A stretch of DNA of 64,000 nt from UBA1161 sp002311745 (GCA_050018415.1 JBEKAB010000013.1:1-64000); one strand, 5' to 3'; shown: positions 42,183 to 51,381, counted from the first letter of the stretch. Program-made: numbers and translations. The notes: a model not told the origin generated them from the sequence alone.

Positions 42183-43568
42183 TTAATGCCCCTGCAGCGG
42201 CTCGCCCAGAATTTTCTTTAGTTCCGCGAATTTCTCCTGCATCATCTGCGGCGTCTTGGCTTCCAGGTTCAGCCGCAATAGCGGCTCGGTGTTGCTCTTG
42301 CGGACGTTGAACCACCACTCGCCAAGCTCGACCGTGATGCCGTCCAAATAGTCGATCTGGGCTTTCTTGTACGCCTCGGCGAGCTGACGAATCTTGGCTT
42401 CCTTGTCCTCCACCTGAAAATTCAACTCGCCGCTTTGGCTGTAGCGGCGTAGCGGGGCGACGAGTTGGCTGATGGGCTTGTCCTGGGCGGACAGAACGGA
42501 CAGGACGCGGGCGAAGGCGATGGCGCCGCTGTCGGCGCAGAAATTGTCGCGGAAATAGAAGTGGCCGGAGAGCTCGCCGCCGAAGACCGCCTTGGTTTCG
42601 GCCAGAGTTTTCTTGATGAACGCATGGCCGACGCGGTCGCGCTTGGGCACGCCGCCGCACTCCTTAATCACCTCCGGCACGACGTGGCTGGAGCGCAGGT
42701 CGTACACGATGGCCGAGCCTTTGTTCTGCGGCATCTGCAAAAAATCGCGCGCCAAAATCGCCGTGATCATGTCGCAGCCGATCACCTTCGCCTGCTCGTC
42801 CAGGAAGATGCATCGGTCGGCGTCGCCGTCGAAGCAGACCCCAAAATCGCACGGGTTATGTCCCATCTTTTCCTTGAGCATTTGCAGGTTCTGCTCGACC
42901 AGGGGATTGGGCTCGTGCGTGAAGCTGCCGGTGATCTCGAAGAGCAGCGGGACGATCTGCAAATTGGGCACGCCCTCGAAGATGGCCGGGACCATTTTGC
43001 CGGCCATGCCGTTGCTGGCGTCGATGACGACTTTCATGGGCCGGCGGATGTCCAGGAACTGCAAAACGTGTTTCTTGTACGCGCTCCACAGGTCCTGCTC
43101 TTGCAGCGTTCCATGGAGACCGGTTTGGCCGGGGCGCAGAAGGGAAGCGATGCGTTTGATGTCGTCCAGCCCGCTGGCCGCCCCAATGGGCTTGGCCTTG
43201 GGCCCGGAGATTTTGAACCCATTGTACTGGACCGGATTGTGCGAGGCGGTGGTCTGCACCCCGCCGACGCATTGGAGGTAATTGATCGCGAAATAGATCA
43301 TGGACGTATCGACCATGCCGATGTCGATGACGTTCATGCCCGTGGAGCGGAGTCCGTCCATCATCGCCTTGGCCAATGCCGGCGAGCTGGGCCGCATATC
43401 GCGGCCCACGACCATCGTGTCTTCCAGCTTGACCTTATCCGCCGCGTTCTGCCGGCTGCGCTTCAAATACTGTCCCGTCGCATGCCCGACTTTCCACGCG
43501 ATCTCTTCGTTGAGCGGAATGGGGTAGGTAGCGCGGATGTCGTAGGCCTTGAAGATTTTGTCGATCAT
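42183..43568 (-). CDS. Phosphomannomutase/phosphoglucomutase
   Basis: A 461-residue alpha-D-phosphohexomutase that interconverts hexose 6- and 1-phosphates for glycan precursors. Visible elements: IFKAYDIRATYP at the start, VVGRDMRPSS, the phosphoserine loop TTASHNPVQYNGFKI, the metal loop CFDGDADRCIFLDE, the sugar-specificity loop FGGELSGHFYFRD and the phosphate-binding SNTEPLLRLNLEA. This arrangement is typical of dual-specificity PMM/PGM enzymes. ATG 43568 matches the start of homologues. It is transcribed away from mtnA. Confidence 0.93.
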   Translation of the reverse strand: MIDKIFKAYDIRATYPIPLNEEIAWKVGHATGQYLKRSRQNAADKVKLEDTMVVGRDMRPSSPALAKAMMDGLRSTGMNVIDIGMVDTSMIYFAINYLQCVGGVQTTASHNPVQYNGFKISGPKAKPIGAASGLDDIKRIASLLRPGQTGLHGTLQEQDLWSAYKKHVLQFLDIRRPMKVVIDASNGMAGKMVPAIFEGVPNLQIVPLLFEITGSFTHEPNPLVEQNLQMLKEKMGHNPCDFGVCFDGDADRCIFLDEQAKVIGCDMITAILARDFLQMPQNKGSAIVYDLRSSHVVPEVIKECGGVPKRDRVGHAFIKKTLAETKAVFGGELSGHFYFRDNFCADSGAIAFARVLSVLSAQDKPISQLVAPLRRYSQSGELNFQVEDKEAKIRQLAEAYKKAQIDYLDGITVELGEWWFNVRKSNTEPLLRLNLEAKTPQMMQEKFAELKKILGEPLQGH

Positions 43569-43796
43569 GGCCGGAAGTTTAGAGGGAAAAGTTGTTCGTG
43601 GAAAGAGACGAAGAGACCCAGAGACCCAGAGACTTAGTGGGACGGTGTCTACGCCATTGCCGCGGCGCGTTTTTCGATTTTGGGATCGGGGTCCGGCCTT
43701 TTTTCGGTCCGGCGAATGCCGGTTGCATCTCACGGCTGTGCCCAATTTGACTGCGGCTTGCAGATTCACTATGGGTGGAAGCGGCAGGAGTCGGCG

Positions 43797-44891
43797 ATGC
43801 GTGTGGACGGCATCCCAATGCGAACCATCTGGCCTGAGGCGGGCACGGCCGTGGGGATCATCGACCAGACGCGGTTGCCGCACGCGCTGGTGACACTTTC
43901 GCTGCGATCTCCCGAAGAGGTGGCCCAGGCCATCCGAACCATGCGGGTGCGCGGCGCTCCGTTGATTGGAGCGGCGGCGGCGTATGGAATGGCGCTGGCT
44001 GTGACGGCCGATCCGTCCGACGCATCGTTGCATCGGGCCGATCTACTCCTGACGGCGACACGGCCGACGGCGGTTAATCTCCGATGGGCCCTGGACCGGT
44101 GCCGAAAAGAACTGGCGCCGCTGAAGCTGGGCGATCGGGCCGAGTCGGCATGGCGGCTGGCGGGTCTGGTCTGCGATGAAGACGTGGCCATGAACCAGGC
44201 GATCGGCAAGCATGGGATGGCGCTGCTGGAGGCGCTGCGGCATGGGGATCGTCCCATCCAAATCCTGACGCATTGCAACGCGGGATGGCTGGCAACGGTG
44301 GATGTCGGCACGGCGACGGCGCCGATTTACGCGGCGCATGATGCGGGAATCAACGTGCATGTCTGGGTCGATGAGACGCGGCCGCGCAACCAAGGGGCAA
44401 GTCTGACGGCGTGGGAACTGGGACGCCATGGCGTCCCACATACCGTCATCGTGGATAATGCCGGGGGACATCTCATGCAGCGCGGAAAGGTCGATCTCTG
44501 CATCGTCGGGTCCGACCGCACGGCCGCCAATGGGGATGTGGCCAATAAGATCGGGACGTATCTCAAGGCGCTGGCGGCAAAGGATAACGGTGTGCCGTTT
44601 TATGTGGCGCTTCCGTCGCCGTCGATCGACTGGAGCCTGAGCGATGGGGCCAAAATTCCCATCGAAGAGCGCGACGCGGCGGAAGTGACGTGGATTTCGG
44701 GCTTGGCCAGCGATGGGACGGTGGCGACGGTGCGGCTCACGCCGGAGTCTAGTCCGGCGGCCAATTGGGGATTCGATGTCACTCCGGCGCGGCTGGTCAC
44801 CGGGTTGATTACTGAGCGAGGCGTCTGCGCGGCGTCGCGCGAGGGACTGGCGGGACTCTTTCCCGAGAAACGGGGATCAGAACATGCGTAG
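43797..44891 (+). CDS. mtnA: Methylthioribose-1-phosphate isomerase
   Basis: A 364-residue aldose-ketose isomerase of the MtnA/eIF2B-like family, which converts 5-methylthioribose 1-phosphate (and, in some bacteria, 5-deoxyribose 1-phosphate) to the ribulose form. Hallmarks are MRVRGAPLIGAAAAYG, LTHCNAGWLAT with the catalytic Cys, VWVDETRPRNQGASLTAWEL, and VGSDRTAANGDVANKIGTY with the catalytic Asp. AGGAG precedes ATG 43797. Its end overlaps the next gene by 8 bases, so the two products probably act in one pathway. Other MTA salvage genes (mtnK, mtnP, mtnB) are not in the window. Confidence 0.93.
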   Translation: MRVDGIPMRTIWPEAGTAVGIIDQTRLPHALVTLSLRSPEEVAQAIRTMRVRGAPLIGAAAAYGMALAVTADPSDASLHRADLLLTATRPTAVNLRWALDRCRKELAPLKLGDRAESAWRLAGLVCDEDVAMNQAIGKHGMALLEALRHGDRPIQILTHCNAGWLATVDVGTATAPIYAAHDAGINVHVWVDETRPRNQGASLTAWELGRHGVPHTVIVDNAGGHLMQRGKVDLCIVGSDRTAANGDVANKIGTYLKALAAKDNGVPFYVALPSPSIDWSLSDGAKIPIEERDAAEVTWISGLASDGTVATVRLTPESSPAANWGFDVTPARLVTGLITERGVCAASREGLAGLFPEKRGSEHA

Positions 44892-46953
44892 CGGATGGGT
44901 CGATGCCGATGCGCAGCGGTGCGTGGATCATTACGGCGCGGCGGGCGTCAATCGGGATGTGGCACTTCGCGTTTACACGTCGCGATTGCTGGGCCGAGAT
45001 CCGAAGCTGGTTCTGCATGGCGGGGGGAATACATCCGTTAAAACCAGGGGCCGCGATCTGCTGGGAGAGACGATCGAAGTGATTCACGTCAAGGGAAGCG
45101 GCTGGGACATGGCGGAAATTGAGCCGGCGGGGTTGCCGGCGGTGCGGCTGGCGCCGCTGCGGAAAACGCGGGCCTTGGCCGCGCTGGGGGATGAGGAGAT
45201 GGTCGCGATCCTGCGGTCAAACCTGGTCGATCCCGCAGCGCCGACGCCGTCGGTGGAGACGCTTCTGCACGCATTCCTTCCGCATAAGTTCATCGACCAT
45301 ACGCATTCCAGCGCGGTCCTGAGCATCGCCAATCAACCGGACAGTGAAGCCATCTGCCGGGAGGTGTACGGGGGACGGGCGGCGCTGGTTCCGTATGTGA
45401 TGCCGGGCTTTGCCCTCTCCATCCGGGCCGCACAGGTTTATGAAGCGCAGCCTCAGGTGGAGGGATTGATCCTGCTGCATCATGGCATCTTCACGTTTGG
45501 CCAGACGGCCCAGGAATCGTATGAGCGAATGATCGCGCTGGTGAGCCTGGCCGAAGAGCGGCGGCCGGCGGGAAAGACGCAGGTCTTTGTCGCCGCTGAT
45601 TTGCCGCCGGCCAGCGCGCCGGTGGCGCAGATCGCGCCGATCGTGCGGGGAGCGTGCAGTATTGCCGATCCGGCGGTGCAGGGGGCCTATCGGCGAATGG
45701 TGCTGGATTTCCGAACCAGTCCCGTCATCCTGCAATACGTCAATGGACGCGAGCTTGGGCGATATAGCCAGTCGGGCGTGGTGACGCCCGATCACGCCCT
45801 CCGCACGAAGATTCGACCGCTCATCACCCCCCCTGTCCCCCCGACCCCCCTGCCGCTTTCGAAGTCCTTCGCCGAAGAACTGCGCGCCGCCGTCCAGCGC
45901 TATGTGGCGGAGTACCAGGCTTATTTTGCCCGGCACAATGCCCGACAGAAAACTCCCAAACGCCAACTCGATCCGATGCCTCGTGTCGTTCTGGTTCCGG
46001 GACTGGGATTGTTCGGGCTGGGGCATAACGCCAAGGATGCGCGCATCGCCGCGGATATTGCCGAATCGACGGTTCAGACGATCACGGATGCCGAAGCGAT
46101 CGGGCGGTTTCAATCCCTGCCGGAGAATGATCTCTTTGACGTGGAATATTGGTCGCTGGAACAGGCGAAACTGGGCAAGCTTGTTCTCAAGCCGCTGGCG
46201 GGACAGGTCGCGGTCATCACCGGCGGCGGCGGGACGATCGGGGCGGCGACGGGAAAACTTTTCACGGAGAACGGTGCGGAAGTCGCTCTGCTCGATCTGG
46301 ACGAGGCGGCGGCGCAGTCTGCGGCCCGCCGGATCGGGCCGGCGGCCATGGCCGTCCAATGCGACGTGACCGATGCGGCGTCGGTGGCGGCGGCGTTCGA
46401 GGCGGTGACGGCGCGATTCGGCGGCGTGGATATCGCCATTTCCAACGCGGGGGCGGCCTGGCAGGGACGAATCGGTGAAGTCGATGAAGCGATCCTTCGT
46501 CGCAGCTTCGAGATCAATTTCTTCGCGCATCAGAAAATTGCGCAGGCGGCGGTGCGCATCATGCTCGCACAGGGGACCGGCGGGGCGCTGTTGTTCAACG
46601 TGTCCAAGCAGGCCGTCAATCCGGGCGCCGATTTTGGGCCCTACGGGCTACCCAAGGCCGCGACGCTTTTTCTGGTGCGGCAATACGCCCTGGATTACGG
46701 CAGGGACGGGATTCGCGCCAATGCGGTCAACGCGGATCGAATTCGATCAGGCTTGCTGACGCCGGAGATGATTTCCGCGCGTTCCGCCGCCCGCGGCATG
46801 TCTGAAGCGGACTATATGTCCGCCAATCTGCTGAAGCGGGAGGTGACCGCGCAGGACGTGGCTCAGGCTTTTCTGCATCATGCGCTCGCGTTGAAGACGA
46901 CGGCCGATGTGACCACCGTCGATGGCGGCAATATCGCGGCCGCCCTGCGATAG
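44884..46953 (+). CDS. Bifunctional class II aldolase / short-chain dehydrogenase
   Basis: A 689-residue fusion. The N-terminal class II aldolase has the phosphate loop LHGGGNTSVK (about 44-53), GSGWDM, a Glu in PSVETLLHAFLPHK, and zinc-binding HTH (139-141) and LLHHGIF (about 197-203). The C-terminal SDR (from about 438) has the NAD site VITGGGGTIG, NAG, and Ser574-Tyr587-Lys591 as the catalytic set (YGLPK). Both halves look active. Overlap with mtnA by 8 bases suggests cleavage of methylthioribulose 1-phosphate or 5-deoxyribulose 1-phosphate to DHAP and an aldehyde, then reduction of the aldehyde. The rival reading, rhamnulose-1-phosphate aldolase/lactaldehyde dehydrogenase (RhaEW-like), also fits the length and domain order. 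Confidence 0.85.
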   Translation: MRSGWVDADAQRCVDHYGAAGVNRDVALRVYTSRLLGRDPKLVLHGGGNTSVKTRGRDLLGETIEVIHVKGSGWDMAEIEPAGLPAVRLAPLRKTRALAALGDEEMVAILRSNLVDPAAPTPSVETLLHAFLPHKFIDHTHSSAVLSIANQPDSEAICREVYGGRAALVPYVMPGFALSIRAAQVYEAQPQVEGLILLHHGIFTFGQTAQESYERMIALVSLAEERRPAGKTQVFVAADLPPASAPVAQIAPIVRGACSIADPAVQGAYRRMVLDFRTSPVILQYVNGRELGRYSQSGVVTPDHALRTKIRPLITPPVPPTPLPLSKSFAEELRAAVQRYVAEYQAYFARHNARQKTPKRQLDPMPRVVLVPGLGLFGLGHNAKDARIAADIAESTVQTITDAEAIGRFQSLPENDLFDVEYWSLEQAKLGKLVLKPLAGQVAVITGGGGTIGAATGKLFTENGAEVALLDLDEAAAQSAARRIGPAAMAVQCDVTDAASVAAAFEAVTARFGGVDIAISNAGAAWQGRIGEVDEAILRRSFEINFFAHQKIAQAAVRIMLAQGTGGALLFNVSKQAVNPGADFGPYGLPKAATLFLVRQYALDYGRDGIRANAVNADRIRSGLLTPEMISARSAARGMSEADYMSANLLKREVTAQDVAQAFLHHALALKTTADVTTVDGGNIAAALR

Positions 46954-47225
46954 GGGGACAGACAAAGGGACAAACCTGGGCTTCCCCGCGAACGACGGCC
47001 ATGCCCAAACTTTCGCGCGGCCAAGACTTCCTCCTCCCCCTGACTTCGGCGAGCTTAGTCGAGCCGTACGCAGGGGGAGGAAAAGAGGTGGGGGTTTCTA
47101 TCGTTCCATTAGTCCACCGTCCACTGCTGAGGCAATCCGAAGCTGAGCTAACGCGAAGTCCCGGTGGGTCGGGGTCCCGGCATGCGAGGGTTCTCGCGCG
47201 GCGCGGCCGGCCAAGATGAACCGCT
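46954..47225. other. Intergenic region with G-rich inverted repeat
   Basis: A convergent gap of 272 bases. CCTCCCCCTG near 47034 and CAGGGGGAGG near 47083 form a 10-bp stem around TCGGCGAGCTTAGTCGAGCC, itself partly self-complementary. The element probably ends both neighbouring transcripts. No coding sequence is convincing here. Confidence 0.4.
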
Positions 47226-48323
47226 TCACCCATTGTGTCGCGGCATGTTGAGCTCCCGGAAGGCGAGGTAGAGATCATAGGAGGCGAACTTGATGGACTG
47301 CTCGGCGCTGCTCGTGTTCCCAGCCGGATCCATGCCGATCTGGACCCCGCCCGAGCACTTGCCGCAGTAAGGAATTCCTATTTTCCACAGCGCGAGGTGA
47401 GGGACCGTGAGTTCCATACGACGCGTCGCAGGCAACCCGCAAACGCAGCAAAGCTGCGGGTCTGGCCAGACCCAGGCCGACGGGGACTTGAGCCCCTTCA
47501 GCGGAACGCAGAAAACAGGTACCCGGGAGGTGACCCCGGCCTTAACAGTGACTAGCTCCCGGCCGACCACTTGGTAGTACTTGTCGCACTTCACACAGCG
47601 AGGATAACCGGAAAGCACATTCAGAAAACTGAGCTTCTCTTTGCACACGGGGCAATTTGCGGTGCGCGCCGAGACGGCGAAGTAAGCGATCAGGAGTCCG
47701 CCCACAAGCGGGATACAGCCGACCCAGCTGCCCTCTTCAAACAGCCACCCCGCTCCCCAGGCGATGAGCACCAGCGAAAGCAAAGCGGCTCCAACGACCA
47801 ATGGCCAAGGTTTGCCAAAGGTACTCCTTGGGGTGGTGTCCGCTCCGCCGGCTGCGGTCGCGACGGCGCCCGTAATGGAATTGGACTTCTTCGAAACCGG
47901 CGGTTGCTCGGCGCCGTTCTGCTGGAGCGAAACCACGCGAATCTCACCGCCGACCGGCACATCCGGCGATCCATACCAGAAAGCCTTCTGCGTGCGTGTC
48001 ATGTCTTCATCCATCTTCAGCGGGGGGCCAGCATCGATGAATCGCTGGTAAGTCGGCGGCACCTGTGTCTCCGAAGATTGATGACGAATGCTCATGATGA
48101 TGTCCCTGAACACCCAAATATCGTTGTCATAGTGGCGAAAATAATCTCGACCAACGAGCATCCGCCGCACCGACTCGAGTGATTCCGCTGCCGCCGTCAA
48201 ATTTCCCGCCTTCGCTTGCGCCCCAGCGGTGTTGACGAGCACCGTTAATCTCTTCCCCTCCTCGCCGCCAATGCCATTCGCCAGGATTTCGCAATCGCTG
48301 CTCCAAGGATTGTCCTCGTTCAT
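47226..48323 (-). CDS. Membrane protein with zinc-ribbon-like Cys clusters
   Basis: A ~365-residue protein I do not recognise as a whole. Residues 1-170 are soluble and helical; two hydrophobic segments follow (LVVGAALLSLVLIAWGAGWL and VGCIPLVGGLLIAYFAV). The C-terminal part has two CxxC pairs spaced like a zinc ribbon (CPVCKEKL and CVKCDKYY), then CCVCGLPATR and YCGKCSGG, a second possible zinc site. It probably lies in the inner membrane with both ends in the cytoplasm. ATG 48323 has AAGGGGAT upstream; a GTG at 48362 is possible. Function unknown. Confidence 0.6.
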   Translation of the reverse strand: MNEDNPWSSDCEILANGIGGEEGKRLTVLVNTAGAQAKAGNLTAAAESLESVRRMLVGRDYFRHYDNDIWVFRDIIMSIRHQSSETQVPPTYQRFIDAGPPLKMDEDMTRTQKAFWYGSPDVPVGGEIRVVSLQQNGAEQPPVSKKSNSITGAVATAAGGADTTPRSTFGKPWPLVVGAALLSLVLIAWGAGWLFEEGSWVGCIPLVGGLLIAYFAVSARTANCPVCKEKLSFLNVLSGYPRCVKCDKYYQVVGRELVTVKAGVTSRVPVFCVPLKGLKSPSAWVWPDPQLCCVCGLPATRRMELTVPHLALWKIGIPYCGKCSGGVQIGMDPAGNTSSAEQSIKFASYDLYLAFRELNMPRHNG

Positions 48324-48512
48324 GTGATCCCCTTCGGCATCTTTCGCCTTTGTCTCCGCCACGCGCTCCCTTCCTCATTTGGATGTGGTTCTACAAGCAA
48401 TGCCCGCAATTGAAGCCATTATATATACTGATGAGGGGAACACCTGCTTACTTGACGCGTATCACAAAAGCACGGCTCTGCTCCTTCCGGCTCACCTGTT
48501 GAACCCGACCGC

Positions 48513-48827
48513 TCAGAGCCCCCCGTAGAACTTGCCGAACGCGCGAGCGAGCATTGCCGCCATGAGCAGCACGCCCAGGCCGAAAACGACGACGTGCCTC
48601 GTCTGGCGCAGCTCGAAGCGCCCGACGCGGCACACAAGAACGTAGCCGACGGCGAGGTTGAAGAGCCCCCAGAGCACGTTCACCGTCGAAGACGAGAGCC
48701 CTTGCCCAGGCGGCGAAGCGAAGGGGCTCTGGAAGGGACGGCCCGAGATCCCGTTCACGAAGTGCGGGACGGCGTTCGCGAGGAATGCGCCCCCGAAGAA
48801 GTACGCCACGTAGTGGTACCAGCGCAT
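48513..48827 (-). CDS. Small four-segment membrane protein, unknown function
   Basis: A 104-residue protein with about three membrane segments. The sequence MRWYHYVAYFFGGAFLANAV, HFVNGISGRPFQSPFASPPG and LWGLFNLAVGYVL belongs to a small conserved bacterial membrane family that I recognise by pattern, though it has no assigned function. It is divergent from the next small membrane protein with 46 bases between starts, so the two may share a promoter region. Confidence 0.7.
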   Translation of the reverse strand: MRWYHYVAYFFGGAFLANAVPHFVNGISGRPFQSPFASPPGQGLSSSTVNVLWGLFNLAVGYVLVCRVGRFELRQTRHVVVFGLGVLLMAAMLARAFGKFYGGL

Positions 48828-48873
48828 GATGTCCCCTTATCCGTTTGCCGTCCAAAATGGTTATACTCCGTCC

Positions 48874-49164
48874 ATGCCTTGCCTCATCCCCATTCTCGCG
48901 ATCTTCTTTCCCCGTGTCGTGATGGCGGTCATTGCCATCTTCACCAACTGGTTTAGTCTCGCCTTCAACACGATTCTCTGGCCCGTCCTCGGCTTCCTCT
49001 TCATGCCATACACCACGCTGGCCTACATGGCGGCGATGCTGAAGAACCATCACACCGTCAACGGTGGATGGCTCGTCCTGGTCGTCGTTGCGGCCCTGGT
49101 CGATCTCGGCGGCCAAGGTGGTTCGGCGCGCCGAAGACGCAGGCGTAGACCCTTGGTTCCCTGA
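48874..49164 (+). CDS. Small conserved membrane protein, unknown function
   Basis: A 96-residue protein. It begins MPCLIPILAIFFPRVVMAVI and continues with LWPVLGFLFMPYTTLAYMAA and a third hydrophobic stretch ending VDLG, then an Arg-rich tail. The pattern is that of a widespread small membrane family without known role. A TATACT lies 7 bases before the ATG and no ribosome-binding site is visible, so the message might be leaderless, or the true start may lie upstream at 48826 or 48829. Confidence 0.65.
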   Translation: MPCLIPILAIFFPRVVMAVIAIFTNWFSLAFNTILWPVLGFLFMPYTTLAYMAAMLKNHHTVNGGWLVLVVVAALVDLGGQGGSARRRRRRRPLVP

Positions 49165-49733
49165 CGCCGTGTTGCTCAAATCCCAAAGTTCCCGGCCTCC
49201 CGGCGACACCATTCTTATCAAAACGTACCGTAAACTGTACCGTACCGATCGCAAAACATGCCGGCGGAATCCCCAATCCAAAACCCCATCGGCGTCCATC
49301 TGATACCCATCCGTAGCGAAGTCTAAGGCCCAGACAAGGCCCCTCTTCCTGATTTTTCGGCCCCTCAAGCCGATTTAAGAAGGCCGATGCGCGGGCCAAC
49401 CGTGCGACCCTTGAACTCTTGAACTCTTGAACCGATTAAACCGACGGAGCCCAAAACCAGGATCCCTATGGTGGTTACGGAGGTGAAGGTTTTGCACGCC
49501 CGCCAAGCCCCAAGCTCACTCCGCGGCGAGCCTTACGCGAAAAATCGCGGGGGACCAGCCCAATTCCAGTTCGTTCCGAGCGCCCGGCCATAACGTCGTT
49601 ATTTCAATAAGCCCATTTTTCTCGCGGCAACTGGCGGGAGCATAGAGACTTATCGCAACTGCGGTAACTGCGCATGGCAAAATGGAGAACTCTCGGCCGC
49701 GGTGTCCGAGCGTCCGTGACTCCGTGGTTATCT
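49165..49733. other. 569-base gap without a recognisable gene
   Basis: No frame here has a plausible start, ribosome-binding site and protein-like composition. The only features are a short tandem array near 49413 (CTTGAACTCTTGAACTCTTG) and GTACCGTAAACTGTACCGTA near 49230. It may be decayed coding sequence. Confidence 0.4.
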
Positions 49734-50480
49734 CTAACGGCTGGCGGCCAGGCGATCGCTGGCTTCGGCGAGCAGTTGCGTCACGGCGGCGCGGATTTCG
49801 GCCATCCGCAAATACCGGCCGGGGCATTGCGTGACCTTGGTCTCGCCGTGGCCCAGGACGTGCGAGGCGGGAATGTGATACGTCCGCATCAGATACACCA
49901 CCAGGCGGATCACGGCGCGGCGCTGGGCTTCGGTGGGATGTGTCTTGTTGAAATTGCCGACCAGGCAAATGCCGATGCCGTTGGTGTTGTAGCGGTTGTC
50001 CAGGGCGTTGTCGTGCGCACCCCACTTTTGCTTGGTCCATCGCCCTCCGACTTCGATCTGTCCGTCGCCGCTTTGGGTGCCGTTGCCGATCACAAAATGG
50101 TAGCCAAGTTCATCGAAGCCGCGGTCGCGGTGCCATTTGTCGATGACGGCGGCCGAGCCGTAATCGCTGTCGCTGTGGTGGATGATGATCCACATCCAGT
50201 GATTGGGCTTGGCCTGGGGGATCCAGGCGATTGGCACGCCACCAGCCGCTGCGGGAGCAGCGGGCGGCGCGGCTTGCGGGCGGGCTGACGGCGGCATGAT
50301 GGCGTGGGGAATGATCGGCGGGCCGGACGCATGAACCCACGCGGTTGACGGCGATTCGATCTGCGGAGCGCCCAGCCGCAGGGGCGGCAATTGACCCTCA
50401 GGTGTATTGTTCTGACATCCAGCCAGCAAGGCGGCCAGGATTGCCGCCGCCGCGGCCGCCCAGAGATTTCGATGGGACAT
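49734..50480 (-). CDS. N-acetylmuramoyl-L-alanine amidase lipoprotein, copy 2
   Basis: A 248-residue periplasmic peptidoglycan amidase-like (PGRP/Amidase_2) protein. A lipoprotein signal (AAILAALLAGC, Cys22) and a ~70-residue Pro/Ala-rich linker precede the catalytic domain. Zinc ligands are likely the His in WIIIHHSDSD, the His in VLGHGETK and the Cys in TQCPGRYL. GYHFVIGNGTQSGDGQIEVG and GIGICLVGNFNKTHP are typical. It would cleave between MurNAc and L-Ala. It follows its paralogue by 3 bases and they are surely co-transcribed. Confidence 0.88.
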   Translation of the reverse strand: MSHRNLWAAAAAAILAALLAGCQNNTPEGQLPPLRLGAPQIESPSTAWVHASGPPIIPHAIMPPSARPQAAPPAAPAAAGGVPIAWIPQAKPNHWMWIIIHHSDSDYGSAAVIDKWHRDRGFDELGYHFVIGNGTQSGDGQIEVGGRWTKQKWGAHDNALDNRYNTNGIGICLVGNFNKTHPTEAQRRAVIRLVVYLMRTYHIPASHVLGHGETKVTQCPGRYLRMAEIRAAVTQLLAEASDRLAASR

Positions 50481-50483
50481 CGC

Positions 50484-51254
50484 TCAATCGCCTCGGTTCA
50501 TGATGGCCATCCGCTTGGGGTCGCCGTCCAGCAGTGCCTCGGCCAAGCGGCGGACCTGGGCCACATCCATGTAGCGCCCGGGGCAATCCGTCGGCTTGGC
50601 ATCGCCGTGACCCAGCACGCGGTCCGAGGGAATGTGGTAGCTCGCCATCAGGTACGCCACCAGTCGGGCCAGCGATTTCATCTGGGCCGGCGTCGGCTGG
50701 TCCACGTCGAAATTGCCGACCAGGCAGATGCCGATGCCATAATCGTTAAACCGGTTATCGGCAGTCTTGGTGTGCGCCCCCCACTTTTGTTTGATCCAGC
50801 GGGGCCCGACTTCCACCTGCCCATCGCCGCTGTCCGTGCCGTTGCCGATGACAAAATGGTACCCCAGCTCGTCAAAGCCGCGCTCGCGGTGCCATTTGTC
50901 GATGATCCGGGCGTTGCCGTAGTTCGTGGCGGTGTGATGGATAACGATCCAGTGCCAAGCCCGCGGGGCGGCCTGGGCAACCCAATCATCCGGGACGGCC
51001 AAATCCCCGGCCTGCGAGGCGGCCTCCACCGGCGGGGGCGGATCGGCCGGCGATGGCGGGCCTGCCGGCGCCAGGGCCGACGGCTGGGGTGCGGCGGGCT
51101 TGGCGGCGGACGCCATCTCTGCGGCGATGGGCGGCGCCTGGGCCATCACCTGCGGACCATCAAAGGTCAATTCAGGCAGAGTCCCGGTTCGATTGATCTG
51201 CTGGCATCCCCACAGGGCCCCGAGGATCAGCAAAACGCCGGCGAATCGAGCCAT
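50484..51254 (-). CDS. N-acetylmuramoyl-L-alanine amidase lipoprotein, copy 1
   Basis: A 256-residue paralogue of the next gene, with the same architecture: lipoprotein signal (GVLLILGALWGC), a Pro/Ala linker, and a zinc amidase domain with WIVIHHTATNYG, GYHFVIGNGTDSGDGQVEVG, GIGICLVGNFDVDQP, VLGHGDAKPTDCPGRYM. The two domains are alike over about 150 residues, whereas linkers and signals differ, so the duplication is not recent. Separate substrates or separate growth phases are possible; the sequence does not say which. Confidence 0.88.
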   Translation of the reverse strand: MARFAGVLLILGALWGCQQINRTGTLPELTFDGPQVMAQAPPIAAEMASAAKPAAPQPSALAPAGPPSPADPPPPVEAASQAGDLAVPDDWVAQAAPRAWHWIVIHHTATNYGNARIIDKWHRERGFDELGYHFVIGNGTDSGDGQVEVGPRWIKQKWGAHTKTADNRFNDYGIGICLVGNFDVDQPTPAQMKSLARLVAYLMASYHIPSDRVLGHGDAKPTDCPGRYMDVAQVRRLAEALLDGDPKRMAIMNRGD

Positions 51255-51381
51255 CCCTGGCCTCCAAAAACGGCAGGCAGTCCCTCCCCAGCCGCATCCC
51301 TACGGCTGGGCGATACTTATGTAACCGCCCGCGAAGAGAAATTCCAGCGCCGCGGACGTCAAACCACAATTTATTGGGTTC

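Noticed and set aside
44884..46953. Firm assignment as rhamnulose-1-phosphate aldolase/lactaldehyde dehydrogenase
   Set aside because: Domain order and length fit, but the gene overlaps mtnA and is 10 kb from the lut-rhaI operon on the other strand; kept as an alternative only.
46954..47225. Short coding gene after the aldolase/dehydrogenase
   Set aside because: Possible frames overlap the inverted repeat and lack ribosome-binding sites and protein-like composition.
49516..50040. Minus-strand frame overlapping the end of the second amidase
   Set aside because: Out of frame with the amidase and without a start site; a shadow.
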